Assembly (NCBI GenBank): GCA_024641245.1
Contig: JAHEDK010000017.1
Location: 1 to 57,198 of the forward strand
Length of the DNA: 57,198 nt
Direction of reading: 5' to 3'
Source of the DNA: Actinomycetes bacterium
GTDB lineage: Bacteria; Actinomycetota; Acidimicrobiia; Spongiisociales; JAHEDJ01
The position numbers and the translations under genes were made by a program. Of this stretch, positions 25,039 through 35,002 are shown in pieces. The notes under the pieces are model-generated. The model saw only the letters and a list, made by a program, of their open reading frames with translations. It had not been told where the DNA came from and searched no databases. Positions within the stretch are counted from its first letter, which is position 1; each line of letters begins with the position of its first letter.

Positions 25039-25602
25039 TCAGTGCGAGGGGGACCTGATTATACGCACGATCTCGTCAACTACTCGATCCAGCTCATCGT
25101 TGACCACCACATAGTCGAATTCCCCTCGTGCCATCTCTTCTTGCCAGCCGGCGACTTCCAGCCTGGTCTGGATGTCCACTTCATCGGTATCACCCCGGGA
25201 CCGCAAGCGCCTCTCGAGTTCGTCGCGAGACGGAGGAGCGAGGAAGATGGTCGTCGCCTCGGGGTAGCTGCGCTTGACCTGCATCGCTCCGAGGTTCTCG
25301 ATATCGAGCAACACATGCTCGCCCGCCTCGAGCCTGGTGATGACGGGACCGCGCGGTGTCCCGTAGCGGCGACCGGAATACTCGGCCCATTCGAGCAGTC
25401 GACCGCCTTCCACCAGCTCCTCGAACTCGTCCTCTCCCACGAAGTAGTAGTCGACCCCATTCCGCTCCCCTGACCGGGGCCGGCGCGTCGTGGCCGAGAC
25501 GCTGAAATGAAACGGAATGCGCTCTCGAAGACGCGCTACGACGGTGCTTTTTCCAACCCCGGACGGGCCGGAAATGACGAGGAGGGTTCCGGTGTTAGCC
25601 AA
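25039..25602 (-). CDS. gmk: Guanylate kinase
   Basis: Phosphorylates GMP to GDP. The protein has the P-loop SGPSGVGKST, the GMP-binding block FSVSATTRRPRSGERNGVDY, and LDIENLGAMQVK. The start is difficult. TTG at 25602 gives 187 residues and overlaps the end of mihF by 8 bases, and the family fold begins a few residues later. An in-frame ATG at 25671 would add 23 residues lying wholly within mihF. Gene order mihF-gmk-rpoZ is conserved in actinobacteria. Confidence 0.93.
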   Translation of the reverse strand: MANTGTLLVISGPSGVGKSTVVARLRERIPFHFSVSATTRRPRSGERNGVDYYFVGEDEFEELVEGGRLLEWAEYSGRRYGTPRGPVITRLEAGEHVLLDIENLGAMQVKRSYPEATTIFLAPPSRDELERRLRSRGDTDEVDIQTRLEVAGWQEEMARGEFDYVVVNDELDRVVDEIVRIIRSPSH

Positions 25603-25906
25603 AGAGTTCGAGGAGGGTCTCCCGCTGACGGGTTCCGAGTCCGCGGATGCGCCGGTTGGAGGCGATTCCATGCTGCTCCATGATGCGTTTGGCTTTGACC
25701 TTCCCGGTTCCCGGAAGTGATTCCAGCACCGAGCCGACCTTGATCCCCGCAATGAGATCATCCTCATCAGCACGGTCGAGCAACTCCGGGAATGTGATTG
25801 TTCCCATTTTCAGCAGTTGCTTCACCTCGGCCCGGATCTTGCGCGCATGCGCCGCCTTCTCGAGCGCAGCCTTGCGCTGCTCTTGAGAGAGTTCCGGTGG
25901 TGCCAT
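25595..25906 (-). CDS. mihF: Actinobacterial integration host factor (mIHF)
   Basis: A small nucleoid protein found only in actinobacteria, needed for phage integration and DNA architecture. The 103-residue protein starts MAPPELSQEQRKAALEKA and ends with the helix-two-turn-helix DNA-binding part: LPGTGKVKAKRIMEQ and RRIRGLGTRQRETLLE. The ATG at 25906 has GAGGAG 8 bases upstream. Its presence next to gmk is a good marker for the phylum. Confidence 0.95.
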   Translation of the reverse strand: MAPPELSQEQRKAALEKAAHARKIRAEVKQLLKMGTITFPELLDRADEDDLIAGIKVGSVLESLPGTGKVKAKRIMEQHGIASNRRIRGLGTRQRETLLELFG

Positions 25907-25926
25907 AACAATGTCTCCTCTCGGGT

Positions 25927-25947
25927 CCGTTGGCACTCTACCAACGG
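25927..25947. other. Hairpin between pyrF and mihF
   Basis: A perfect 7-bp inverted repeat (CCGTTGG / CCAACGG) with a 7-base loop lies 20 bases before the mihF start, in an 89-base gap. The loop holds TAGAGT on the minus strand, a possible -10. It could be a weak terminator for the pyr operon or an operator for mihF. Confidence 0.4.
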
Positions 25948-25995
25948 GGTGCGCGCCGCGAGTCGCCGGACTGGAATCACAGCCTCGTCAAGACG

Positions 25996-26718
25996 TCAGA
26001 CGCCCCCGTATGCTCGCACTCTCGCGGCTACCGCCGCGGCCGCGACCGGTGGATCGTCGGCCCTGGTGATCGGACGTCCGATCACCAGCAGATCGGCGCC
26101 GCGCCGCATCGCTTCCTCCGGAGTAGCCGCTCTCCGTTGATCGCCGGCATCCTCGCCTTCCGATCGGATTCCCGGGGTCACCTTGATCAGCGACGGCGCA
26201 ACATCGTTGACAACACCCAGTTCCTTCACCGAGCAGACGACTCCTTCTACGCCGGCCTCGGCCGCCAACCTCGACAACCGCGAGGTCAGTTTCCCGGCCG
26301 TCACCGGTACACCGGAGTGAGCCAGCATTGCATCGGTGAGGCTCGTGAGCACCGTGATGCCGAGAATGCCGGCCGGTCGTCCACGGGCCCCTACCTCGAG
26401 ACCCTCGACGGCAGCCTCGAGCATGTCGGCTCCTCCGGACGCATGCACCGTGACCCAGCGGGCTCCCGCCCTGCCAAGTTGCCTGGCCGCCCGGCCAACG
26501 GTATGAGGAATATCGTGAAGCTTGGCGTCGACGAATACGGGTTTACCAAGTTGGTCGAGGACGCCGATCAGACCGGGTCCGGGCCCCATCAGCAACTCGA
26601 GTCCAATCTTGAATCCTCCAACGGATCCCGCCACGGCCTTGGCCAACCGGACGGCCTCTTCGGCCGTCGGCACATCCAGGGCCACGATGATGGGGGGATC
26701 GACCGGCGCATTCACCAT
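25996..26718 (-). CDS. pyrF: Orotidine 5'-phosphate decarboxylase
   Basis: Last step to UMP. The 240-residue barrel has IVALDVPTAEEA, the catalytic FVDAKLHDIPHTV (D-x-K-x-x-D), and VTPGIRSEGEDAGDQRR for phosphate binding. ATG at 26718 overlaps the pyrD stop by 7 bases. Last gene of the pyrimidine operon. Confidence 0.97.
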   Translation of the reverse strand: MVNAPVDPPIIVALDVPTAEEAVRLAKAVAGSVGGFKIGLELLMGPGPGLIGVLDQLGKPVFVDAKLHDIPHTVGRAARQLGRAGARWVTVHASGGADMLEAAVEGLEVGARGRPAGILGITVLTSLTDAMLAHSGVPVTAGKLTSRLSRLAAEAGVEGVVCSVKELGVVNDVAPSLIKVTPGIRSEGEDAGDQRRAATPEEAMRRGADLLVIGRPITRADDPPVAAAAVAARVRAYGGV

Positions 26719-27632
26719 GGCTGGACCGCTCCGATGTAGTCACGAATCGATGTCATCTCGTGGTCCGCCATCAACAATCGAACCTCGTCGAGGATCTTCC
26801 CGGCGATACGCGGACGGTCGAAGTGAGCGGTACCAAGGCAAACGGCGGAGGCCCCTGCCAGCAGGAACTCGAGAACATCCGCGCCGCGGGTCACACCCCC
26901 GCAGCCGATGATCGGCACTTCGGGCAGAACCCTGCGCGTCTCGAGCACACATCGCAGTGCGATCGGCTTCAACGGCGGTCCCGAATAGCCCCCGATCAGA
27001 CCGGACAAAAGCGGTCGCCGTGTTCTGATGTCGATCCCGGCTCCCCACACTGTGTTAGTGAGGACGAGCCAATCAGCCCCGGCCGCGACTGCCGCCGAGG
27101 AGATAGCGCCGATATCCTCGGCGTTGGGAGACAACTTGGCACCAATCGGGATACCGACCGCTTGCCGAACGGCGCCGACTACTGCGCCGGTAGCGTCCCG
27201 ATCGAGGGCGAACATCCCGTGTCCTTCGAGGTTCGGACATGAGAGGTTGATCTCGATGGCCTGCACGCCCGCCCGTTCCAGCCCGGCGGCAACCCGCCCG
27301 AATTCGGCCGCCGTCTTTCCGACGGCCGAACCCCACACAGGGACATCGAGGTCGGCGAGATATGGCCCTACCTGCTCAACCCAGGCCTCGATGCCCGGGT
27401 TCTGAATGCCGATGCTGTTGAGCATGCCCAATCCGGAAGGTGCCAGGCGGGGGGCAGGACGGCCCTCCCAGGGTTCCTCACTCACGGATTTCGCAACGGC
27501 GGCGCCGTACAAGGACAGGTCGGCCACGCCCGCGAAGTCGACCACCGAGCCGACGGTTCCCGCCGCGCCGATCAGCGGCGTTCGCAGTTCGACGGACCCG
27601 AGGGTTGTTCCTAAGTCGATCACCGGTGCCAC
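26712..27632 (-). CDS. pyrD: Dihydroorotate dehydrogenase, class 1
   Basis: Oxidises dihydroorotate to orotate with FMN. The 306-residue protein is class 1: it has [12 protein letters not shown] with the catalytic cysteine, rather than the serine of the membrane class 2 enzyme. [24 protein letters not shown] and [19 protein letters not shown] fit the 1B type. Class 1B enzymes normally pair with PyrK, an iron-sulfur flavoprotein, but no pyrK lies in this operon. It overlaps the carB end by 13 bases. Confidence 0.95.
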   Translation of the reverse strand: MAPVIDLGTTLGSVELRTPLIGAAGTVGSVVDFAGVADLSLYGAAVAKSVSEEPWEGRPAPRLAPSGLGMLNSIGIQNPGIEAWVEQVGPYLADLDVPVWGSAVGKTAAEFGRVAAGLERAGVQAIEINLSCPNLEGHGMFALDRDATGAVVGAVRQAVGIPIGAKLSPNAEDIGAISSAAVAAGADWLVLTNTVWGAGIDIRTRRPLLSGLIGGYSGPPLKPIALRCVLETRRVLPEVPIIGCGGVTRGADVLEFLLAGASAVCLGTAHFDRPRIAGKILDEVRLLMADHEMTSIRDYIGAVQPW

Positions 27633-30600
27633 TCTTGCAGGCTATTCACTTCCAGCCCCGACTGCTCTCCGGCCTGGAGACTGCGTGCGACTGCCAGTGC
27701 CCCCTGCACCGTGGTGACGCACGGAATGTTTCTCCGGTGAGCCGCCTGGCGGATCAGCCGTCCATCATTGCGCGCCCGGCCGCCTCGCGGGGTGTTGACG
27801 ACGAGGTCGACATCCCCCGCTTCTATGCGCTCCACTGTGTCTGCCGGCCCTTCGCCCACCTTATTGACCGGTTCGGCGGCGAGACCGAAGTGGGCGAGAT
27901 ACCGGGCGGTTCCCGGGGAAGCCAGAACCCGGAAACCGAGCATTGCGAATGCCTGGGCGGCGGCCAGACCCGTTGCTTTGTCGCGATCGGCCAGCGAGAA
28001 GAAGACGGTTCCGTCGCGCGGCAGTCGATGACCGGCGGCGAGCAACGCCTTGGCGTAGGCGACCCCAACGTCGACACCGATCCCCATGACCTCGCCCGTT
28101 GCCCGCATCTCCGGGCCGAGCACGACGTCCTCACCAGGGAACCGATCCCAGGGAAGGACGGCCTCCTTCACCGCATAGAACTGCCGGTCGGTCCGCATCG
28201 GTAACAGCCCTTCGACCCGAAGGCCATCCAGTGTGGATCCCAGCATGACCCGTGCCGCGACCTTGGCAAGGGGGACGCCGCTCGCTTTCGAGACGAAGGG
28301 AGTCGTCCTGCTCGCTCGTGGGTTCGCTTCGAGCAGGAAGACGTCCTCGCCCTTCACTGCGAACTGCAGGTTGATGAGACCGCGCACGCCCAGCGCCTCA
28401 GCCAGCGACTTGGTTACCCCGACGATCGACTTCATCGTCTCGTCCGACAGCGTCGGCGCCGGGATGACACACGAGGAATCACCGGAGTGAACGCCGGCTT
28501 CTTCCACGTGCTCCATGATCCCTCCTATCAAGAGCTCAGCGCCGTCGAATACGGCATCCACGTCGACCTCCACTGCCGATTCGAGGAAGCGATCGATGAG
28601 CAACGGGATGTGGGCGAGGTCGAGCCCGACTCCCCCATCGTCACCGTAGAGATCTCGTAAGTAGTCAGAGAGATCTTCATAGCTCCACACGACTCTCATC
28701 GCCCGTCCCCCGAGGACAAACGATGGGCGCACCAGTACCGGCAGCCCGATCCGGTCGACGATCTCTTCGGCATCCAACGGGGAGGTGGCTATCCCGTGTG
28801 GTGGTTGCTTGATGCCGAGTTCCGCGCATAGCGCCGAGAACCGGCGACGGTCTTCAGCGACTTCTATCGCGGCGGGTGACGTACCCGCAATAGGCACGCC
28901 GGCTGCCGCCAGATCCCCGGCAAGGTTGAGCGGAGTCTGTCCGCCCAGCTGTACGATGACCGCCTCCGGTTTTTCCCGCGCAACGACTGTAAGAACGTCT
29001 TCGAGGGTCAAGGGCTCGAAGTAGAGGCGATTCGAGGTGTCGTAGTCTGTCGAGACCGTCTCGGGGTTGCAGTTGATCATGACCGTCTCATAGCCGGCCT
29101 CCTGCAATGCGTACGAAGCGTGGACACAGCAGTAGTCGAACTCGATGCCCTGCCCGATCCGATTCGGACCGGATCCAAGGACGATGACCGTACGGCTCCG
29201 GGCTGGTAGCGCCTCATCCTCCTCCTCGTATGTCGAGTACAGGTACGGCGTCGCTGCCTCGAACTCCGCTGCGCAGGTATCGACCGTCTTGTAGGTGGTC
29301 ATTACCGACCAGCGGTCACGGAGCCGGCGGATCTTCCGTTCGGGTAGATCCCAGAGGTAGGCGAGTTGGGCGTCGGAGAAGCCGAAACGCTTGGCAGTCC
29401 GCAGCGAGGTCGGGGTCGGCCGCGACTCCTCTAACTCGGCACGGATCTCCACAATCTCGAGCATCTGATCGATGAACCAAGGGTCGATCCCCGTGGCGAC
29501 GGCGAGCCTCTCGACGGAGACGCCTCGTCGGAGCAACTCTGCCACTTCGAATATCCGATCTGGAGAGGGGCATCGGGCTCTCTCCTCGAGGTCTTCCCTG
29601 TTCGCGTCCATAAGCGGGCGTTCTCGCCCGTCCGCGTTGAGGCCTTTGCGCCCGGTCTCGAGGCTCCTGAGCGCTTTCTGCAACGCCTCGGGGAAGGTTC
29701 GACCGATCGCCATGGCTTCTCCGACACTCTGCATCGATGTTCCCAAACTGGGTTCGACGGATGGAAACTTCTCGAAGTCGAAGCGCGGGACCTTGACGAC
29801 GATGTAGTCGAGAGCCGGCTCGAACGAGGCAGGTGTCGAGCCGGTGATGTCGTTGGTGATCTCATCGAGGGTGTAGCCGACCGCCAGCAGCGCGGCGATC
29901 TTGGCGATCGGGAAACCGGTTGCCTTCGACGCAAGTGCGGACGACCTCGACACTCGTGGATTCATCTCGATCACAAGCCTCCGCCCCGTTGCGGGATCAA
30001 CGGCGAACTGGACGTTGGATCCGCCGGTTTCGACGCCGACGGCCCTCAGGCAAGCGATGGCCTCTTCGCGCATCTCTTGATACTCCCGATCCGAGAGCGT
30101 CTGAATCGGTGCAACCGTTATGGAATCACCCGTGTGTACGCCCATGGGGTCCAGGTTCTCGATCGAGCAGACGATCACGGCATTGTCTTTTCGGTCGCGC
30201 ATGACTTCGAGTTCGAATTCTTTCCACCCGGACACCGACTCTTCGACCAGAATCTCACCGGTCGGCGATGCATGGAATCCCTTTCCGGCAAGGGCTATGA
30301 ATGACTCCTCGTCCCGCGCAATCCCAGTACCTCCCCCACCGAGAATGAACGAGGGGCGGATCATCGCCGGATAACCGATCCGGGCGACGGCGCCCATGGC
30401 CTCATCCATCGACCGGACGTACACGGCGTTGGGAGTCTCGAGGCCCGCCGCCTCCATGAGTTCCTTGAACCGGCCGCGATCTTCAGCCGCTTCGATAGCC
30501 TCGAGGCCGGCTCCTATCAGCTCCACCTCATATTCATCGAGCACACCCAGGCGAGCGAGCTCGGCGGTCACATTGAGGGCCGTCTGGCCGCCCAGGGTGG

Positions 30601-30862
30601 GCAGCAGGGCGTCCGGTCGTTCCTTGCGAATGATCGCCTCGATCACGGCCGGAGTGATCGGCTCGAGGTAGGTCGCATCCGCGAACTCGGGGTCGGTCAT
30701 GATCGTGGCCGGATTTGAGTTGATCAGGATGATCCGGAAGCCTTCCCGGCGCAGGACCTTGGCAGCCTGCGTACCGGAGTAGTCGAACTCGGCGCCCTGC
30801 CCGATGATGATCGGGCCAGAACCAATGAGCAGGATCGAATGGAGATCGGAGCGGCGGGGCAT
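27620..30862 (-). CDS. carB: Carbamoyl-phosphate synthase large subunit
   Basis: Makes carbamoyl phosphate from bicarbonate, ATP and ammonia delivered by CarA. At 1080 residues it has the full duplicated plan: two ATP-grasp halves, each with a biotin-carboxylase-like start ([17 protein letters not shown] and [16 protein letters not shown]), an oligomerisation region, and the C-terminal MGS-like allosteric domain ([12 protein letters not shown]). Its product feeds both pyrimidine synthesis and argF. Start ATG at 30862 overlaps the carA stop (TGATG). Confidence 0.98.
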   Translation of the reverse strand: MPRRSDLHSILLIGSGPIIIGQGAEFDYSGTQAAKVLRREGFRIILINSNPATIMTDPEFADATYLEPITPAVIEAIIRKERPDALLPTLGGQTALNVTAELARLGVLDEYEVELIGAGLEAIEAAEDRGRFKELMEAAGLETPNAVYVRSMDEAMGAVARIGYPAMIRPSFILGGGGTGIARDEESFIALAGKGFHASPTGEILVEESVSGWKEFELEVMRDRKDNAVIVCSIENLDPMGVHTGDSITVAPIQTLSDREYQEMREEAIACLRAVGVETGGSNVQFAVDPATGRRLVIEMNPRVSRSSALASKATGFPIAKIAALLAVGYTLDEITNDITGSTPASFEPALDYIVVKVPRFDFEKFPSVEPSLGTSMQSVGEAMAIGRTFPEALQKALRSLETGRKGLNADGRERPLMDANREDLEERARCPSPDRIFEVAELLRRGVSVERLAVATGIDPWFIDQMLEIVEIRAELEESRPTPTSLRTAKRFGFSDAQLAYLWDLPERKIRRLRDRWSVMTTYKTVDTCAAEFEAATPYLYSTYEEEDEALPARSRTVIVLGSGPNRIGQGIEFDYCCVHASYALQEAGYETVMINCNPETVSTDYDTSNRLYFEPLTLEDVLTVVAREKPEAVIVQLGGQTPLNLAGDLAAAGVPIAGTSPAAIEVAEDRRRFSALCAELGIKQPPHGIATSPLDAEEIVDRIGLPVLVRPSFVLGGRAMRVVWSYEDLSDYLRDLYGDDGGVGLDLAHIPLLIDRFLESAVEVDVDAVFDGAELLIGGIMEHVEEAGVHSGDSSCVIPAPTLSDETMKSIVGVTKSLAEALGVRGLINLQFAVKGEDVFLLEANPRASRTTPFVSKASGVPLAKVAARVMLGSTLDGLRVEGLLPMRTDRQFYAVKEAVLPWDRFPGEDVVLGPEMRATGEVMGIGVDVGVAYAKALLAAGHRLPRDGTVFFSLADRDKATGLAAAQAFAMLGFRVLASPGTARYLAHFGLAAEPVNKVGEGPADTVERIEAGDVDLVVNTPRGGRARNDGRLIRQAAHRRNIPCVTTVQGALAVARSLQAGEQSGLEVNSLQEWHR

Positions 30863-31974
30863 CAGGAGTCCAGTGCCCTGACGAACTCACCGAACAGCCC
30901 GTCCGCATCGCGTGGGCCCGGTGCGGCCTCGGGGTGAAACTGAACCCCAAACGCTCCGACCTCTCCGGCCCGCAAGCCCTCGAGAGTCCGGTCGTTGAGG
31001 TTCAGGTGGGTAGGCTCAACGGGGCCGTACGGCGACTCGACGACTCCCCGCTCGTCTGCCGTCCCAAGACCGGCCAGGTCCACAGAAAACCCATGATTGT
31101 GGGCAGTGATCGACACGCGACCGTCGCTGATCCTACGCACGGGGTGATTGCCTCCGTGGTGACCGAACGGCAACTTGACCGTCGCGGCGCCGAGGGCCAA
31201 TCCAAGGACCTGGTGGCCGAGGCAAATGCCGAACACCGGCATGATGCCGAGCGTCGCCCGCACAGTTGCGATCGGACCGGCCAGAGGCTCCGGGTCACCC
31301 GGTCCGTTCGACAAGAAGAGGGCGTCGGGTCGGAGTGCAGCAATGTCCGCCGCGGATGTTCCGGCGGGAACGACGGTGACGTCGAGGCCCTCGTTGGCCA
31401 GACGGGCGCAGATGTCTCTCTTGATTCCCAGATCGAGCGCAACGATCCGGCCGCGCCGCGGGCCGACTGCCGCTACCTCGTACGGCACAGGTGTGGTGAC
31501 TTTCGCGACCAGGTCGCGACCTTCCAATCGAGGAGCGTCCGCCGCCGCCGCCCGAACCGCGGCCCGTTCCACACCGCCACCAACAGCGGCGGGCATCGAA
31601 CCGAACCTCCGCACGTGGCGAGCCAGACTACGGGTATCGACACCGGCCACCGCGATAACCCTGTGCAGATCGAGGTAGGCGGCGAGTGAACCCTCCGCTC
31701 GCCAGTTCGAATGCCTTCGAGCCAGCGCCCGCATGACCAGTCCTGCACCGTAGGGACGGTCGGCCTGGGCATCCAGGAGTGTCGTCCCGTAGTTGCCGAT
31801 ATGAGGCGATGTCATCAGGATGATCTGCCCCGCATAGGAGGGATCGGTGAGTATCTCCTGATATCCGGTCATCGACGTGTTGAAGACCAGTTCCCCGGTG
31901 GAGATGCCCTCAACGCCGACACTGTCCCCCTCGAAGACGGACCCATCGGCGGTGATGACGTATCCGGGCGTCAT
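30862..31974 (-). CDS. carA: Carbamoyl-phosphate synthase small subunit
   Basis: Glutamine amidotransferase subunit, 370 residues. The N-terminal CarA domain has [20 protein letters not shown], and the class I amidotransferase domain has the nucleophile in [15 protein letters not shown] and the histidine-glutamate pair in [13 protein letters not shown] at 31974 overlaps the pyrC stop as ATGA; the frame upstream to 32094 is inside pyrC. Confidence 0.98.
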   Translation of the reverse strand: MTPGYVITADGSVFEGDSVGVEGISTGELVFNTSMTGYQEILTDPSYAGQIILMTSPHIGNYGTTLLDAQADRPYGAGLVMRALARRHSNWRAEGSLAAYLDLHRVIAVAGVDTRSLARHVRRFGSMPAAVGGGVERAAVRAAAADAPRLEGRDLVAKVTTPVPYEVAAVGPRRGRIVALDLGIKRDICARLANEGLDVTVVPAGTSAADIAALRPDALFLSNGPGDPEPLAGPIATVRATLGIMPVFGICLGHQVLGLALGAATVKLPFGHHGGNHPVRRISDGRVSITAHNHGFSVDLAGLGTADERGVVESPYGPVEPTHLNLNDRTLEGLRAGEVGAFGVQFHPEAAPGPRDADGLFGEFVRALDS

Positions 31975-33227
31975 CGCTCGCCGACCTCGCTCGTCAACCG
32001 ACCGTTGAAGATCGTGGCGACGGGCCTTCCTCTCAGCGGGGTTCCCAGCCAGGGCGAGTTCTGCGACCTCGACTCGAAACGCTCGGGCGTCCACACGTGA
32101 TCGGGGTCGAACACCACCACGTTGGCCGGCCCACCCGCTTCGAGCCAGCGTCCCTGGTCGATGAATCCGGCCAGGCGCGCCGGCGCGACCGCCATTCGTT
32201 GAAAGAACGCCACGGGATCGTCTTCGAGGATCGACCAGGCGATTGACGCTGAGGTCTCGAGTCCGATGATCCCCCTCGGGGCGTCCTCGAGGGTCACATC
32301 CTTTTCCATGCTTGTGTGTGGTGCATGATCGGTAGCGATCGCCTCAATCGTCCCATCACGGACGGCGCCGGCGACGGCAGCAACATCCTCTGGGGTTCTC
32401 AGCGGCGGATACATCTTCATGATCGGGTTGCGATCGCGCAGGCGGCGATGATCGAGCGAGAAGTGGTGCGGTGCAGCCTCTGCCGTGACCAGGACGCCTT
32501 TGGATCGCGCCGCTCGCACGAGCGACACGGTGCCGGAGGTCGACACATGCTGGACGTGATAGCGGACGCCCGTTCTGGCGGCGAGGACCAGATCGCGAGC
32601 GACCACTCGCTCTTCCGCCTCCGCAGGGAGGCCCCGGATGCCGAGCTCGGCCGATACAACGCCCTCATGCATATGCCCGCCTGCCGTCATCGTGGCCTCC
32701 TCGGCGTGCTGGGCGACGACCCCGCCGAGCTTGCCGATACGGATCATCGCCTCCTCCAGCACATCGGAGCCGGCCACGCTGTCGCCATCGTCGCTGAAGA
32801 TCCGCACGCCCGCTTCCCAGAGTTCTTCGATCGGCCCGACCTCATCGCCCCTTCGCCCGACGGTCAGCGCCCCCGCCGGCCGTAGCTCGACGAGTCCTAC
32901 CTCACGCCCTCGTCGAACCATCGACTCGACCAGATGCCCGCGGTCGGTTGCCGGATCGGTGTTGGCCATCGGGACGACTCCGGTGAAACCTCCGGCTGCT
33001 GCGGCACGCGATCCGGTTTCGATGTCCTCCTTCCACGTCTGACCTGGCTCCCGAAAGTGAACATGAACATCGACGAAACCCGGCCCGATCAGACAGCCTG
33101 AACAGTCCAGGACCTTGCCACCTGAAGAACCGGCGCCGATGATTGCTATGTGACCATCCTCGATCGTGAGGTCGGCGCGACGAATCCCGCCGGGAATCAC
33201 GAGCATGCCGCCGCGCAGGGTGATCAT
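31971..33227 (-). CDS. pyrC: Dihydroorotase
   Basis: Closes carbamoyl aspartate to dihydroorotate. The 418-residue amidohydrolase has the zinc pair in DVHVHFREPG, the substrate segment PMANTDPATD, and the late aspartate in ATDHAPHT. ATG at 33227 overlaps the pyrR stop as ATGA. pyrB, which normally lies between pyrR and pyrC in actinobacteria and makes the substrate, is missing here. Confidence 0.97.
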   Translation of the reverse strand: MITLRGGMLVIPGGIRRADLTIEDGHIAIIGAGSSGGKVLDCSGCLIGPGFVDVHVHFREPGQTWKEDIETGSRAAAAGGFTGVVPMANTDPATDRGHLVESMVRRGREVGLVELRPAGALTVGRRGDEVGPIEELWEAGVRIFSDDGDSVAGSDVLEEAMIRIGKLGGVVAQHAEEATMTAGGHMHEGVVSAELGIRGLPAEAEERVVARDLVLAARTGVRYHVQHVSTSGTVSLVRAARSKGVLVTAEAAPHHFSLDHRRLRDRNPIMKMYPPLRTPEDVAAVAGAVRDGTIEAIATDHAPHTSMEKDVTLEDAPRGIIGLETSASIAWSILEDDPVAFFQRMAVAPARLAGFIDQGRWLEAGGPANVVVFDPDHVWTPERFESRSQNSPWLGTPLRGRPVATIFNGRLTSEVGER

Positions 33228-33757
33228 GGTTTGGAATCCTCCAACAGCACCTGGTCGACGCCGTCGACTTCGCATACTTGCACCCTCACGCGCTGATTCC
33301 GGGCGGTGGGAAGGTTCTTGCCGACATGGTCGGCCCGAACGGGTAGCTGACGATGCCCGCGATCCACGAGCACCACCAGCCGGACGGCGGCCGGGCGGCC
33401 TCGCTCGATCAACGCGTCGAGGGCGGCGCGCGCCGTGCGGCCCGTGTAGAGAACGTCGTCAACGAGAATGACGGTCTTCTCGACAACGGAAAAAGAGAGA
33501 TCAGATCGGCCGGGCTCCGTCTGCGCCGGCCGATCGTCCCGATGCCGGCTCACATCCAATCCCCCGACCGGCACGGCGAGTCCTCCAAAGTCGTTCAGGT
33601 TGCGGGCGAGCCGTTCAGCCAGTGGTACCCCGCGAGTCTGGATTCCGACCAAGGCGAGATCGGCGGCCACCGTCGCTTCGAGGATCTCATGGGCAAGACG
33701 TCGCAGCGACCTCTCGATGTCGGCGGCGGTCATCACCATGGTCATGACTGCGCTCAC
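33224..33757 (-). CDS. pyrR: Pyrimidine operon regulator PyrR
   Basis: An RNA-binding attenuator protein with a uracil phosphoribosyltransferase fold. The PRPP loop VILVDDVLYTGRTARAA and VDRGHRQLPVRADHVGKN are clear, and the N-terminus has DIERSLRRLAHEILE. The start is taken as GTG at 33757, which overlaps the stop of the 15-codon leader peptide as GTGA; ATGs at 33745, 33739 and 33733 are alternatives. None has a ribosome site of its own, so pyrR translation probably depends on the leader peptide. PyrR with UMP should bind the hairpin at 33808-33827. Confidence 0.94.
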   Translation of the reverse strand: MSAVMTMVMTAADIERSLRRLAHEILEATVAADLALVGIQTRGVPLAERLARNLNDFGGLAVPVGGLDVSRHRDDRPAQTEPGRSDLSFSVVEKTVILVDDVLYTGRTARAALDALIERGRPAAVRLVVLVDRGHRQLPVRADHVGKNLPTARNQRVRVQVCEVDGVDQVLLEDSKP

Positions 33758-33801
33758 AAGAAAGCCGCCTCTCGGGCGGCATGAGTTGCAGGGATCGCCA
33801 T
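33754..33801 (-). CDS. Leader peptide of the pyr operon, 15 codons
   Basis: ATG at 33801 with AAGGAG (33807-33812) 5 bases upstream opens a 15-codon frame (M-A-I-P-A-T-H-A-A-R-E-A-A-F-L) ending in TGA at 33754-33756. The stop overlaps the GTG of pyrR. The frame runs through a terminator hairpin. The Shine-Dalgarno sequence lies in the 3' arm of the PyrR-binding hairpin. The peptide sequence has no run of a regulatory amino acid, so its role is more likely ribosome placement than amino-acid sensing. Confidence 0.65.
   Translation of the reverse strand: MAIPATHAAREAAFL
33755..33780 (-). terminator. Terminator hairpin in the pyr leader
   Basis: On the minus strand GCCGCC, loop CGAGA, GGCGGC (33764-33780) is followed by TTTCTTGTG. 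It lies inside the leader peptide frame, right before pyrR. Ribosomes translating the leader would keep it open. Confidence 0.65.
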
Positions 33802-33807
33802 CTTGGC

Positions 33808-33827
33808 TCCTTCTCGGCCTCACAGGA
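33808..33827 (-). promoter_or_regulatory. PyrR-binding hairpin
   Basis: The minus strand reads TCCTGTGAGGCCGAGAAGGA, which matches the PyrR-binding loop seen in pyr leaders (TCC-GAGAGGC-type core with a closing stem). The 3' arm holds the Shine-Dalgarno sequence of the leader peptide, so binding of PyrR would block its translation. A TACGCT box at 33853-33858 could be the -10 of the operon. Confidence 0.75.
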
Positions 33828-33884
33828 CCGACTTAAAGGATGTTTCGGGGGCAGCGTAGCACCGGAGCCGGCCGCGACCCGGGA

Positions 33885-34262
33885 TCATTCCTCGGCTGAG
33901 CGCTCTGCCCTCGCCAGATGACCGAGGACCCCGTTCACGAAAGCACCGCTTCGCTCCGTGGAGTAGGTCTTGGCCAGTCGAACGGCCTCAGACACGATGA
34001 CCGCTTGGGGGACATCTTGCTCATAGCGAAGTTCGTAGAGGCCGATGCGCAACACCGTGCGATCGACGGGTGGCATCCGTTCGAGACTCCAGTGTTCTGA
34101 AGCCTGTTCAATCGATCGATCGAGGTCGGCCTTGTGTTCGAGAACGCCCTGGATTATCCGGTTTGCCTTGGTGGACACGGTATCGATGTCCACGTGATCA
34201 GACTTTCGCTGCTCTGCTTCATACAAGTGTTGAAGCGCTATATCGCGCGGCTCGACAGTCAC
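33885..34262 (-). CDS. nusB: Transcription antitermination factor NusB
   Basis: All-helical RNA-binding protein of 125 residues that binds boxA with NusE in rRNA antitermination. Family features are RDIALQHLYEAEQR, PVDRTVLRIGLYELRY, and VSEAVRLAKTYSTERSGAFVNGVLG. Start GTG at 34262 overlaps the efp stop (GTGA). Confidence 0.97.
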   Translation of the reverse strand: MTVEPRDIALQHLYEAEQRKSDHVDIDTVSTKANRIIQGVLEHKADLDRSIEQASEHWSLERMPPVDRTVLRIGLYELRYEQDVPQAVIVSEAVRLAKTYSTERSGAFVNGVLGHLARAERSAEE

Positions 34263-34816
34263 GCGCGAGTGAGGTAGGCGCCGCTGCGCGTATCGACTTT
34301 GATCACATCGCCCGAGTCGACAAAGAGGGGAACCTGTACAACCAGGCCCGTCTCGACTGTGACCGGTTTCGTGGCGCCCGATACGCGATCTCCCTTGACG
34401 GCCGGTTCTGATTCCGTGACCTTCAGTTCCACCGCGGCGGGTAGGTCGACACCGATGGGTGTTCCCTCGTGCATCGCCAGAACGACGGTCATCCCCTCAA
34501 TCATGAAGCGCTCAACTTCGCCGATCAGTTCCGTCGAGACGGCGAACTGGCTGTACGTTTCCAGGTCCATGAAGTGGAATCCCATATCATCGCGGAAGAG
34601 ATACTGGTGATCCTTCCGCTCGATGATCGCCCTATCGACGTCTTCACCAGCGCGAAACGTTCGGTCGATGACGGCTCCGGTCTCGACGTTTTTGAGCTTC
34701 ATGCGGACGAACGCTTTGCCCTTGCCGGGCTTAACGTGCTGGTACTCGACGATATTGAACAGGCCGTTGTCGAGCTGCAAAGCCATTCCAGGCTTTACAT
34801 CGTTGGTGGAGATCAT
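34259..34816 (-). CDS. efp: Elongation factor P
   Basis: Rescues ribosomes stalled at proline runs. The 185-residue protein has three barrels; the tip of the first, KPGKGKAF, holds lysine 32 that enters the ribosome. No EpmA or other modification gene is nearby. ATG at 34816 has AGAGG 9 bases upstream. The gap to aroB (34817-35002) has only a GACGGG/CCCGTC hairpin at 34877-34893; the pepQ gene often found there is absent. Confidence 0.97.
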   Translation of the reverse strand: MISTNDVKPGMALQLDNGLFNIVEYQHVKPGKGKAFVRMKLKNVETGAVIDRTFRAGEDVDRAIIERKDHQYLFRDDMGFHFMDLETYSQFAVSTELIGEVERFMIEGMTVVLAMHEGTPIGVDLPAAVELKVTESEPAVKGDRVSGATKPVTVETGLVVQVPLFVDSGDVIKVDTRSGAYLTRA

Positions 34817-35002
34817 GAGCGGATACCTCTGGGTTTCGGCGGGCAGCAGTGTAACCCGCAACCCGAGTGGCCGGCCGACGGGGATTCCCCGTCATGTGAG
34901 TCGTGGGCCGGAACCGCTGCAGCTGTTCGGCTGTGCGGCACTCGTGAACGACGACCCAGCACCAGGAAGTCACCACTCAAGGCATCCTCAGCCGCCCGGC
35001 AG

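Noticed and set aside
34817-35002. A hidden gene or tRNA between aroB and efp
   Set aside because: No frame with family motifs and no cloverleaf was found; only a short hairpin at 34877-34893.
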